Shown here piece by piece: positions 24,716 through 33,110 of a stretch of DNA of 64,000 nucleotides. Origin of the DNA: UBA6183 sp943372215 (GTDB lineage Bacteria; Bacteroidota; Bacteroidia; UKL13-3); NCBI GenBank assembly GCA_943372215.1, contig CALRXU020000005.1, positions 159,266 to 223,265 of the forward strand, read 5' to 3'. Both the position numbers and the translations under genes were made by a program. The first letter of the stretch is position 1. Each line of letters opens with the position of its first letter. The notes beneath the pieces were generated by a model. It saw only the letters and a program-made list of their open reading frames with translations. It did no database searches and was not told where the DNA came from.

Positions 24716-24729
24716 TTTGTCATGACAAA
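24716..24729. promoter_or_regulatory. Perfect 14-bp palindrome, likely operator of the fic gene
   Basis: TTTGTCATGACAAA is a perfect palindrome 12 bases before the fic ATG. It overlaps the downstream end of the predicted -7 element, and a further GTCA half site lies 7 bases away (24734-24737). This is the position and symmetry expected for autorepression by the HTH domain of the Fic protein. Confidence 0.6.
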
Positions 24730-24755
24730 TATAGTCATATTTTATTGTTCTCAAA
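24726..24755 (-). promoter_or_regulatory. Predicted fic promoter
   Basis: Minus strand TTTG (24752-24755, at the very end of uvrA), 18 bases, TATATTTG (24726-24733), a full consensus match. Transcription would start near 24719, inside the palindrome, so a bound repressor would block it. Confidence 0.65.
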
Positions 24756-27627
24756 CTCCATCTAGTTCTTTTTTTAAGAATTGACCTGTATAACTTTTGT
24801 CTTCTTTACAAATTTCTTCTGGTGTCCCTTCGCATAAAATTTGTCCACCGTATTTGCCCCCTTCGGGTCCAACATCAATAACGTAATCGGCCACTTTTAC
24901 CATATCAAGGTTATGCTCTATCACCAAAACGGTATTTCCCTTGTCAACCAGTTTTTGAAGAACGTCCAACAATACCCTTACATCTTCAAAGTGCAGTCCT
25001 GTGGTGGGTTCATCAAGAATATAAAATGTATTTCCAGTATCTCTTTTACTCAGCTCAGTAGCGAGTTTTACACGTTGTGCCTCTCCACCACTTAGGGTTG
25101 TACTTGGTTGGCCTAGGGTAATGTAGCCCAGTCCAACATCGTGAAGGGCTTCAATTTTTCTGAGAATTTGTGGAGAGTGTTCAAAGAACTTAACGGCCTC
25201 TTCAATACTCATGTCTAACACATCGTTGATAGATTTTCCTTTAAAACGTATTTCGAGGGTTTCTCTATTGTACCTTTTACCATTGCAGGTTTCGCATTTC
25301 ACATAAACATCGGGTAAAAAGTTCATTTCTATCGTTCGCATTCCTCCTCCTTGGCAAGTTTCACAACGTCCGCCTTTTACATTAAACGAGAACCGTCCAG
25401 GTTTATATCCACGTATCTTTGATTCAGGAAGATTAGCAAACAAATCACGGATATTTGCAAACACTTCAACATAGGTTGCCGGGTTGCTTCTTGGTGTCCT
25501 TCCAATTGGACTTTGGTCAATATCAATTACTTTGTCAATATGCTCAAGGCCATCAATTTTTTTGTATGCCAGTGGTTTTTGGTGTGAATCATAAAAATGT
25601 TGACGAAGTATGGGATATAACGTTTCATTAATTAATGAAGATTTACCGCTACCACTCACTCCTGTGACGGCAATAAGCTTACCGAGTGGAATTGCAATGG
25701 TTACATTTTTCAGGTTGTTTCCACTTGCGCCAGACAAAACAAGTTTTTTGCCGTTTCCTTTCCTACGTTTTTTGGGCACTTCAATTTCCTTTTTGCCATT
25801 GAGGTATTGCGCTGTGGTCGAGTTGGATTTTTTAATATCTTCTAAGGTTCCTTGCGCAGCTATATGGCCTCCATGTATACCGGCACCATAACCAATATCT
25901 AGGATAAAGTCACTTTCAGCCATCATATCTTTGTCGTGTTCCACAACAATAACACTGTTTCCTACATCCCTTAATTCTTTTAATGAAGAAATCAGGCGAT
26001 TGTTATCCCGCTGGTGTAGGCCAATGCTAGGCTCATCTAGAATATAAAGCACACCAACAAGTTGCGAGCCAATTTGGGTGGCTAGTCTAATACGTTGTGC
26101 CTCTCCGCCACTTAAGGTTCTTGCAGGAGAGTTTAGCGTTAGGTAATTGATACCAACACCAACAAGGAACTTAATTCTACTCCTTATTTCTTTAAGTATT
26201 TCACTTGCAATAATGGTTTGTTTTGCATCAAGGAAGTTATCAATTTCATGGTCAAACCAATCTCCAAGCGCATTAATTTCTAGTGCTGCAAGGTCTGCAA
26301 TGTTTTTATCACCAATTCGGTAATGTAGCGATTCCTTTTTAAGCCTTGCTCCATTGCATTCTGGGCAGGTATCAATAGTCATAAACTCTTCAGCCCAACG
26401 AACGACAGAATCTGAACTTTTCTCGTGATAATGTCTGGTAATAAAAGGAATTAAGCCCTCCCAGTTTGAGTTAAAATTTTGCGTGTAACCACTATTATAT
26501 TGGTAGGGCACAACCAAAGGCTCATCACTGCCATGCAAAATAACATCAAGCGCTTCCTTGCTTATCTTTTCAATAGGATCGGCAAAGCTGAATTTGTACT
26601 TTTTGGCGAGCTCTCTTAACTGCAAAAAGGTCCAATTGTCTCTTGGTTCTCCCAAAGGAACAATTGCTCCCTTATTAATGTTCAGTTTTTTGTCTGGAAT
26701 AATGTTGTTTTCGTCTAAAGTGCTTACAACACCAAGTCCATCACACTTTGTACAAGCGCCATATGGAGAGTTAAAAGAAAAGCTATTTGGTTGTGGCTCG
26801 TCATAGCTAATGCCGCTTTTCGGATCCATCAAAAATTTACTAAAATGATAGGCTTGTTGCTTATTACCTTCTTCTTCAATAATAACCAACGTTCCTTTTC
26901 CTATTTTTAATGCACTTTTTACGCTCTCCCCAATTCTAAAACGAGCTTCTTTTTTTGCCTCAATTCGATCTATTAAAACCTCAATATCATGTATTTTATA
27001 CCTATCTGCTTGCATTTTTGGGGTAATATCTTTGATTACTCCATCTAGCCGCACTTTGGTAAAACCTTGTTTTCTTATTTGCTCAAAAAGCTCCCTGTAA
27101 TGTCCTTTTCTACCCTTTACTAAAGGCCCAAGAATGGCTATTTTTTTGTGCTCAAACTGTTGAATAATGGTCCCGATAATTTGCTCTTCGGTCATCTTAA
27201 TCATTTTCTCACCGCTAGCATAGCTGTAAGCATTGGCCGCGCGGGCAAACAACAGACGCAGGAAATCGTAAATTTCTGTGATGGTTCCTACTGTTGAGCG
27301 AGGGTTTTTGTTTACTGTTTTTTGTTCGATAGAAATTACCGGTGAGAGGCCATTTATTTTATCTACATCTGGCCTTTCCATGTTGCCAATAAACTGTCGT
27401 GCATAGGCAGAAAAACTTTCCATATACCGTCTTTGCCCTTCAGCAAAAATGGTATCAAATGCCAAAGAAGATTTTCCGCTACCACTTAATCCCGTAATTG
27501 TAACAAGTTTATTTCTGGGGATTTTAACATCTATGTTTTTAAGGTTATGTTCTCGTGCGCCAAGTATTTCAATAAATTCCTCTTCGCTTGCTGAATTTGG
27601 TGTTGTTTTGGATTGTTTTTTTGCCAT
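24751..27627 (-). CDS. uvrA: Excinuclease ABC subunit A
   Basis: A 958-residue UvrA, the DNA-damage-recognition ATPase of nucleotide excision repair, which loads UvrB. There are two ABC modules: Walker A GLSGSGKSS near 45, signature LSGGEAQRIRLA and LDEPSIGLHQRD in the first half; GVSGSGKSS, LSGGEAQRVKLA and LDEPTTGLHFED in the second. The zinc-binding cysteines are present (GACTKCDGLG, CPECNGARL, and CETCQGGG with CETCNGKRY). The UvrB-binding region (about 130-230) is intact and the length is normal. The ATG is at 27625-27627. The convergent-free 3' end carries the -33 element of the fic promoter. Confidence 0.98.
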   Translation of the reverse strand: MAKKQSKTTPNSASEEEFIEILGAREHNLKNIDVKIPRNKLVTITGLSGSGKSSLAFDTIFAEGQRRYMESFSAYARQFIGNMERPDVDKINGLSPVISIEQKTVNKNPRSTVGTITEIYDFLRLLFARAANAYSYASGEKMIKMTEEQIIGTIIQQFEHKKIAILGPLVKGRKGHYRELFEQIRKQGFTKVRLDGVIKDITPKMQADRYKIHDIEVLIDRIEAKKEARFRIGESVKSALKIGKGTLVIIEEEGNKQQAYHFSKFLMDPKSGISYDEPQPNSFSFNSPYGACTKCDGLGVVSTLDENNIIPDKKLNINKGAIVPLGEPRDNWTFLQLRELAKKYKFSFADPIEKISKEALDVILHGSDEPLVVPYQYNSGYTQNFNSNWEGLIPFITRHYHEKSSDSVVRWAEEFMTIDTCPECNGARLKKESLHYRIGDKNIADLAALEINALGDWFDHEIDNFLDAKQTIIASEILKEIRSRIKFLVGVGINYLTLNSPARTLSGGEAQRIRLATQIGSQLVGVLYILDEPSIGLHQRDNNRLISSLKELRDVGNSVIVVEHDKDMMAESDFILDIGYGAGIHGGHIAAQGTLEDIKKSNSTTAQYLNGKKEIEVPKKRRKGNGKKLVLSGASGNNLKNVTIAIPLGKLIAVTGVSGSGKSSLINETLYPILRQHFYDSHQKPLAYKKIDGLEHIDKVIDIDQSPIGRTPRSNPATYVEVFANIRDLFANLPESKIRGYKPGRFSFNVKGGRCETCQGGGMRTIEMNFLPDVYVKCETCNGKRYNRETLEIRFKGKSINDVLDMSIEEAVKFFEHSPQILRKIEALHDVGLGYITLGQPSTTLSGGEAQRVKLATELSKRDTGNTFYILDEPTTGLHFEDVRVLLDVLQKLVDKGNTVLVIEHNLDMVKVADYVIDVGPEGGKYGGQILCEGTPEEICKEDKSYTGQFLKKELDGV

Positions 27628-27640
27628 TGGGAAGTAAACA

Positions 27641-27671
27641 CGAAAGTAGTGTTATTGTTCGAGGTGAAAAA
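27641..27671 (-). promoter_or_regulatory. Possible uvrA promoter
   Basis: Minus strand TACTTTCG (27641-27648) differs from TAnnTTTG by one base. A TTTTTC tract (27666-27671) is about 17 bases upstream as a poor -33 element. If used, the leader before the ATG would be under ten bases. The 71-base gap is shared with the divergent isoaspartyl peptidase gene, for which I found no convincing promoter. Confidence 0.35.
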
Positions 27672-27698
27672 GAGTTAATAATTAACTTATTTTGCCAC

Positions 27699-28631
27699 AT
27701 GAACAAAAAATTTGCAATTGCTGTGCATGGGGGGGCTGGTACTATTTTGCGTAGCTTAATGACTACTGAAAAGGAAAAGGGGTATATGGAGGCTTTGGCC
27801 AATGCGATTAACTCAGGGCATTCTATATTAGAAAAAGGAGGGACCAGCCTGGATGCTGTTGAAGCAGCGGTAAGTTCGCTTGAGAATTTCCCCTTATTTA
27901 ATGCTGGGCGGGGTTCGGTATTTACCAATAAAGGCACACATGAAATGGATGCCAGCATTATGGATGGTAAAACATTGGAAGCAGGAGCCGTAAGTGGTAT
28001 AAGCAATGTGCAAAATCCCGTTCAGTTAGCGCGGCTGGTGAAAGACAAATCTGGCCATGTATTTTTATGTGGTAAAGAAGCCGAAACCTTCGCTTCTTTA
28101 ATGTCATTGCCTTTTCAACCAGATGAATACTTTTACGAAGAAGGCCGTTACAAGCAATGGCAAGAAGTAAAAGATAGTGATACTTATCAACTTGACCACA
28201 CGATTAAGGATGAAAAAAAGTTTGGTACAGTAGGCGCAGTGGCAATAGATATTAATGGTAATCTGGCAGCGGCTACTTCAACAGGTGGTATGACCAATAA
28301 ACGTTTTGGTAGGATTGGCGATACGCCCATGATTGGAGCTGGAACTTACGCCAATAACAATACTTGTGCTGTTAGCTGCACAGGGCATGGGGAGTTTTTT
28401 ATTCGTGCGGTGGTGGCCTACGACATTAGTTGCTTAATGGAATATAAGGGATTGAGCTTAAAAGAGGCTTGCGATTTTGTGGTGAAAGACAAATTGGTAA
28501 AAATGGGTGGTGAAGGCGGGCTTATTGCCATAGACAAGTTTGGAAATATTGAACTGCCATTTAACTCTGAAGGAATGTATAGGGCATGGCGAACAGGTGA
28601 TGAAGCAGCAGAAGTGAGGATTTATGAGTAA
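27699..28631 (+). CDS. iaaA: Isoaspartyl peptidase/L-asparaginase (Ntn hydrolase)
   Basis: A 310-residue plant-type asparaginase that self-cleaves to expose Thr177 in KKFGTVGAVAID, the N-terminal nucleophile of the beta subunit. The alpha subunit begins MNKKFAIAVHGGAGTI and has NAGRGSVFT; the beta subunit has STGGMTNKRFGRIGDTP and IGAGTYA. No signal peptide is seen, so it is cytoplasmic. It would split beta-aspartyl-arginine, the product of cyanophycinase, and cphB is its convergent neighbour. The ATG at 27699-27701 matches the family start; an upstream frame extension would run into the uvrA promoter region. Confidence 0.93.
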   Translation: MNKKFAIAVHGGAGTILRSLMTTEKEKGYMEALANAINSGHSILEKGGTSLDAVEAAVSSLENFPLFNAGRGSVFTNKGTHEMDASIMDGKTLEAGAVSGISNVQNPVQLARLVKDKSGHVFLCGKEAETFASLMSLPFQPDEYFYEEGRYKQWQEVKDSDTYQLDHTIKDEKKFGTVGAVAIDINGNLAAATSTGGMTNKRFGRIGDTPMIGAGTYANNNTCAVSCTGHGEFFIRAVVAYDISCLMEYKGLSLKEACDFVVKDKLVKMGGEGGLIAIDKFGNIELPFNSEGMYRAWRTGDEAAEVRIYE

Positions 28632-28633
28632 TG

Positions 28634-28674
28634 ACCAAAAAAGAGGCTGAAATAATTTCAGCCTCTTTTTTGGT
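28634..28674. terminator. Bidirectional terminator between iaaA and cphB
   Basis: A near-perfect palindrome (28634-28653 with 28655-28674) has a GC-rich core GAGGCTGAAAT/ATTTCAGCCTC flanked by A6 and T6. It reads as a stem followed by T in both directions and lies exactly between the two convergent stop codons. Confidence 0.88.
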
Positions 28675-28678
28675 TGAA

Positions 28679-29548
28679 TTATGCGACTGCCTCTTCGCTT
28701 GCAATAAACTTACGCTCTTTTAATAAATATTGATTCCCTCTAACTAAAATACTAACACGCAAATTCTCCACAGCAATGGGTTCTCCAATACTTACATCGG
28801 TAATGTTGCTATGGCGAATATCTTTGCCGTCTACTATAACAACCGCTCCGCTTCCCACTACCTCCAAATGGTTACCACCGGTTACTATTACGCCAGTATC
28901 TTCGCCTAGGCCAATACCGGTGCATTGCGGGTTACTAGCTACAGCCTGTGCCAAGCGATTAAACCGCCCGCGTTTATCAAAATGCGAATCAATGATTACG
29001 TTGCCTACAAATGCAAGGCCAGTGGTGATTTTTACTTCACCTTTTAAGTGAGCCAATTCACTTTTACCTTGATAAATCATTGTATTGCTCATAGCCATAG
29101 CTCCTGCACTTGTTCCTGCAATCACAAAACCATCTTCGTTTAAGTAGCGATCATGCAATACATTGTAAATATCAGTACCTCCAAAAATTGAAGTTAAACG
29201 AAGTTGATCTCCTCCACTAAACATTACCCCGTTAGCGGTTGTAATTCTGTTAATATAATCATCGTTAAAAACGTCTTCCCGTTTTCTAATGTCAATAATA
29301 CCAACATTGGTGCAACCTATTTTTCCAAAAGCGTCCAAATAGTTTTCGCCAACCTCGGCAGGAATCGAAGACGCTGTGGTAATGACTTCAATGCGTTTTT
29401 CCGGCCCGCCTACTTCATCAACAAAGCGTTTTAAAATTCCAAGCTCAAAAAAGTTAAGCCTGTTACGTTGAATAAAGCCTTGTTCTAAATCAGTGCCTTT
29501 ATCTTCTGCCCCCCCAACTGAAATCAGTTTTCCTTTAGGTAATTCCAA
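28679..29548 (-). CDS. cphB: Cyanophycinase
   Basis: A peptidase_S51-family serine hydrolase that cuts cyanophycin (multi-L-arginyl-poly-L-aspartate) into beta-Asp-Arg dipeptides. GKLISVGGAEDKG opens the fold, FSGGDQLRL forms the oxyanion region, and the nucleophile elbow is GTSAGAMAM; the active-site His is probably in IIDSHFDKRGR. The start is unclear because no ATG occurs: a TTG at 29546-29548 gives MELPKGKLISVGG, like relatives (289 residues). A GTG at 29573-29575 or a TTG at 29585-29587 would add 9-13 hydrophobic residues. The enzyme is probably cytoplasmic. It lies beside iaaA and cphA, completing a cyanophycin cycle. Confidence 0.92.
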   Translation of the reverse strand: MELPKGKLISVGGAEDKGTDLEQGFIQRNRLNFFELGILKRFVDEVGGPEKRIEVITTASSIPAEVGENYLDAFGKIGCTNVGIIDIRKREDVFNDDYINRITTANGVMFSGGDQLRLTSIFGGTDIYNVLHDRYLNEDGFVIAGTSAGAMAMSNTMIYQGKSELAHLKGEVKITTGLAFVGNVIIDSHFDKRGRFNRLAQAVASNPQCTGIGLGEDTGVIVTGGNHLEVVGSGAVVIVDGKDIRHSNITDVSIGEPIAVENLRVSILVRGNQYLLKERKFIASEEAVA

Positions 29549-29668
29549 AATATTTTTTCTAAATGATACGACCACAAAGAAAATCAAAAACCCTTAATTG
29601 AGCAGTGTTTATCCTAACAATTAGTTAACAATCCTTTTTAGGCAGTTTAAACCAAACAGCTATAAGTG

Positions 29669-30106
29669 CTATAACTCTTTTATATACAAGTATTTTGAGT
29701 GCTCTGAGAAAAAATAAAAAAACACCGATTTTCCGTTACGCAAGATGAAGTTTCTTACAATAAATAGCCCCAAAATCAGTCCCCAAGCAACAAGGGTTAT
29801 CTCATTGTAAATCCGGATGCTTCCAATTAAAATGATGAAAGTTAGAATGGTTGACAAGATGGATTGTTTGTCTTGAAAAACAGAACAACCAATTTCAATG
29901 GTTTTTACCTCATTTTCCTTAAGGGATATGGATAAATTCTCGCTGCTCATCCAGTCTATTTTAGCTTGTATATGATAAGTATTGGCCTCAAGGTCAATTT
30001 CGATTTTTTCGCCATTAGACAATGTTGTTGCGGTCTTGTTATTAATTTGAATGCTGTAATCGCGAAAGTAGTTAGCAAACTGCGATGTTCGTTTAAGAAT
30101 CAGCAC
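29669..30106 (-). CDS. Small membrane protein of unknown function in the cyanophycin locus
   Basis: A 145-residue protein. Residues 1-72 are beta-rich (YSIQINNKTATTLSNGEKIEIDLEANTYHIQAKIDW, in two halves), similar in style to PEGA-like domains. Two membrane segments follow (about 83-101 and 105-121), then a basic tail. No catalytic motif is visible. The start is a GTG at 30104-30106. It lies between cphB (same strand) and the divergent cphA, with 81 and 150 bases on either side. A link to cyanophycin is only positional. I see nothing definite in either gap apart from scattered GTCA/TGAC half sites at 30150-30180. Confidence 0.65.
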   Translation of the reverse strand: MLILKRTSQFANYFRDYSIQINNKTATTLSNGEKIEIDLEANTYHIQAKIDWMSSENLSISLKENEVKTIEIGCSVFQDKQSILSTILTFIILIGSIRIYNEITLVAWGLILGLFIVRNFILRNGKSVFFYFFSEHSKYLYIKEL

Positions 30107-30256
30107 GGCTATGTTTAGTATTTATTTTAATAATGGTTATTCAATAATCGGTCAAATATGTCACAAACAAAAAACATGACAAATATTAGTTTTTACAAAA
30201 AATTATTGTAAACTGCATTTTCATAAATGGTTGTATTTAAAAGTAATTCTTAAGCT

Positions 30257-32902
30257 ATGAAAATCCTTGACATTAAAGTAATGCGTGGGCCCAATTATTG
30301 GTCGGTACGCAGGCATAAACTTATCCAAATGCGCCTTGATTTGGAAGAAATGGAGCAAAGTCCTACAAATTCAATTGATGGTTTTCCTGCGCGATTAGAG
30401 AAACTCTTCCCAACCATGTTTTCGCACCGTTGTTCTGTGGGTGCTCCAGGCGGTTTTTTTCAGCGGGTAAAAGAAGGTACTTGGATGGGGCATGTGATTG
30501 AACATATCGCTTTGGAACTTCAAACTTTGGCGGGTATGGAGTGTGGTTTTGGCAGAACAAGGGGCACAGGCAAAGAGGGTGTTTATAATGTGGTGTTTAG
30601 CTACATGGAAGAAAAAGCAGGTATCTATACTGCTAAAGCTTCAGTGCGTATTGCGGAGGCTCTTATTGCCGGAAATGATTATGACTTGACGGAAGACATT
30701 CAAAATTTGCGAGAGATACGTGAAGAAGAGCGCCTTGGTCCAAGCACAGGCTCTATTGTTGATGAAGCGGTTACCAGAGGTATCCCATATATCAGGTTAA
30801 ACAAAAGTTCGTTGGTGCAATTGGGTTATGGAGTAAACCAAAAACGCATCCGTGCCACCGTTGCCAGCACAACAGGAAGCATTGCCGTAGATATTGCTTG
30901 CGATAAAGAAGAAACAAAAAATTTGCTTGAAGCGGCTGAAATTCCTGTACCAAAGGGTCGGATTGTGTACAGTGAAGAAGGGCTAAAAGAAGCGATAGAA
31001 CGCATTAAATATCCGATTGTAACAAAGCCAGTTGATGGCAACCATGGCAAAGGAGCCACCACCAACATTTTAAATTGGGAAGACGCAGTAAGGGGATTGG
31101 AAGCGGCAAAAAAATATTCTCGTGGGGTTATTGTAGAGAAGTTTATTACTGGTGAAGACCACCGTGTATTGGTGATTAATTACAAGTTTGTAGCCGCTGC
31201 CATACGCAAACCGGCAGCAGTAGTGGGAGACGGTAAATTAACTATACAACAGCTTATTGATAAAACCAACGAAGACCCACGCAGAGGATATGGGCATGAA
31301 AAAACATTGACGCAAATAAAAGTGGATGATTTTACCATGGATATTCTTCATAAAAAAGGCCTGACTTTAGAAAGCGTGTTGCCTAAAAATGAAGAGTTGT
31401 TCCTTAAACCAACTGCTAACTTAAGTACTGGTGGAACAGCCACTGATGTTACTGACCTGGTTCATCCTGATAATATTTTTATATGTGAGCGCATTGCCCG
31501 AATTATTGGACTGGATATTTGCGGCATTGATATTATGGCCGAAAATCTCACTGAACCATTGGGCCAAACAGGCGGTGCTGTTTTAGAAGTGAACGCTGCT
31601 CCAGGATTCCGCATGCATATTGACCCTGCTGTGGGCATACCGCGCAATGTGGCTGAACCGGTAATTGATATGTTGTACCCGATAGGCAGTACAGCCAGAA
31701 TACCGATTATAGCCGTTACAGGAACAAACGGAAAAACCACTACAACTAGGTTAATGGCACACATGGTTAAAACCATGGGCCATAAGGTTGGTTATACAAC
31801 TACAGATGGGGTTTATATCCAAAACCAAATGATGATGAAAGGCGATTGCACAGGGCCTGTAAGTGCGGAATTTGTGTTAAAGGATCCTACGGTTGATTTT
31901 GCTGTACTGGAGTCAGCCCGTGGTGGCATTTTACGTGCGGGTTTGGGTTTTCACCACTGTGATATTGCCATTGTAACCAACATTGCTGAAGACCATTTGG
32001 GTTTGCAAGATATAGACACTATTGAGCAATTGGCAAGAGTAAAGGGTGTTGTGCCTGAGAGTGTGTTGCCGGATGGTTATGCCATATTAAATGCAGAAAA
32101 CAAATGGACAGCCGGAATGGCCGTTGGACTAAAATGCAAAGTGGCTTATTTTAGTATGGACGAGAATAACCCGCTTATTAAAGAGCATATTAATAAGGGT
32201 GGATTGGCAGCTGTTTACGAAAATGGATATGTAACCATTTGTAAAGGAACATGGAAAATTCGTGTTGAAAAAGCCGTGAATATTCCGTTAACCTTTAATG
32301 GCAGGGCTGCTTATAATATTGCGAATATATTGCCAACTCTATTGGCGGCATTTATACGTAACATGAAAGTGGAAGATATGCGGGTAGCACTGGCCACCTT
32401 TATTCCTGGTCCGGCACAAACGCCAGGCAGGATGAATATATTTAGGTTTAAGCATTTTGATGTAATGGTAGATTATGCGCACAACACCGCAGGTTTTGAG
32501 GCGATTGGAGAAATGTTAAGCAAAATTGAAGCAAACCATGTAGGCATTATTGCGGGTGTAGGCGACAGGCGGGATGAAGATACTGTGGCTCTTGGCGCAC
32601 AGGCTGCTAAAATGTTTCATGAAATTATCATCAGACAAGATAAAAACCTGCGAGGACGAACTGAGAATGAAATTATTGATTTAATTACCAAGGGCATTAA
32701 ACAAGTGGCCCCGGATAAAAAGGTAACTACATTTAAGAAAGAGCATGATGCCATTGAGTTTGCTATAAAAAATGCCCGTAAAGGAACTTTTTTAACCATT
32801 TGCAGCGATGTGGTTCCTGATGCGTTAAGTCAAATTATGAGGCTTAAGGAGCAGGAAGACATGGGCGAAATTGAATTGGGCTTGGAAGAAGCCACCAGTT
32901 AA
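30257..32902 (+). CDS. cphA: Cyanophycin synthetase
   Basis: An 881-residue enzyme that builds cyanophycin by adding Asp to the backbone and Arg to each side chain, one ATP per bond. The N-terminal CphA domain (1-160) is followed by an ATP-grasp module (about 215-475) with KPVDGNHGKGATTN (257-270) and EVNAAPGFRMHIDP (444-457), and a Mur-ligase module (about 485-870) with P-loop VTGTNGKTTTTRLM (487-500), HHCDIAIVTNIAEDHLG and DYAHNTAGFEA. Length and all active-site motifs are normal, so it should be a full CphA1. The ATG is at 30257. A strong hairpin follows the stop. Confidence 0.95.
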   Translation: MKILDIKVMRGPNYWSVRRHKLIQMRLDLEEMEQSPTNSIDGFPARLEKLFPTMFSHRCSVGAPGGFFQRVKEGTWMGHVIEHIALELQTLAGMECGFGRTRGTGKEGVYNVVFSYMEEKAGIYTAKASVRIAEALIAGNDYDLTEDIQNLREIREEERLGPSTGSIVDEAVTRGIPYIRLNKSSLVQLGYGVNQKRIRATVASTTGSIAVDIACDKEETKNLLEAAEIPVPKGRIVYSEEGLKEAIERIKYPIVTKPVDGNHGKGATTNILNWEDAVRGLEAAKKYSRGVIVEKFITGEDHRVLVINYKFVAAAIRKPAAVVGDGKLTIQQLIDKTNEDPRRGYGHEKTLTQIKVDDFTMDILHKKGLTLESVLPKNEELFLKPTANLSTGGTATDVTDLVHPDNIFICERIARIIGLDICGIDIMAENLTEPLGQTGGAVLEVNAAPGFRMHIDPAVGIPRNVAEPVIDMLYPIGSTARIPIIAVTGTNGKTTTTRLMAHMVKTMGHKVGYTTTDGVYIQNQMMMKGDCTGPVSAEFVLKDPTVDFAVLESARGGILRAGLGFHHCDIAIVTNIAEDHLGLQDIDTIEQLARVKGVVPESVLPDGYAILNAENKWTAGMAVGLKCKVAYFSMDENNPLIKEHINKGGLAAVYENGYVTICKGTWKIRVEKAVNIPLTFNGRAAYNIANILPTLLAAFIRNMKVEDMRVALATFIPGPAQTPGRMNIFRFKHFDVMVDYAHNTAGFEAIGEMLSKIEANHVGIIAGVGDRRDEDTVALGAQAAKMFHEIIIRQDKNLRGRTENEIIDLITKGIKQVAPDKKVTTFKKEHDAIEFAIKNARKGTFLTICSDVVPDALSQIMRLKEQEDMGEIELGLEEATS

Positions 32903-32918
32903 GCTGGGTTTTTTACCA

Positions 32919-32970
32919 GAAAAGTAGAGAGGGTGCAGAGAAACCGTTTTTTGCACCCTCTCTACTTTTC
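32919..32970 (+). terminator. Long hairpin after cphA
   Basis: A perfect 19-bp stem (32919-32937 with 32952-32970) around a 14-base loop starts 17 bases after the cphA stop. The right arm ends TTTTC, so the T tract is short. It is the likely transcript end. The rest of the 208-base gap before the next gene shows no gene; a weak CACGTTTG element with TTTG 22 bases upstream is at 33045-33078. Confidence 0.72.
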
Positions 32971-33110
32971 CTTCAGCCCATAAATACCTGGTAAAAGGGT
33001 AAGTTATACCTCTATTAATCATAAATTTACCTAAATAATTTTCTTTTGACTAAAGCTTTACGTTGATTTGCACGTTTGTTGCTTGTTGCAATAATATGTA
33101 ATGCTACTTT

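Noticed and set aside
27569..28006. Open frame of 145 codons antisense to uvrA start and iaaA
   Set aside because: Covers the start regions of two confidently assigned genes; no independent support.
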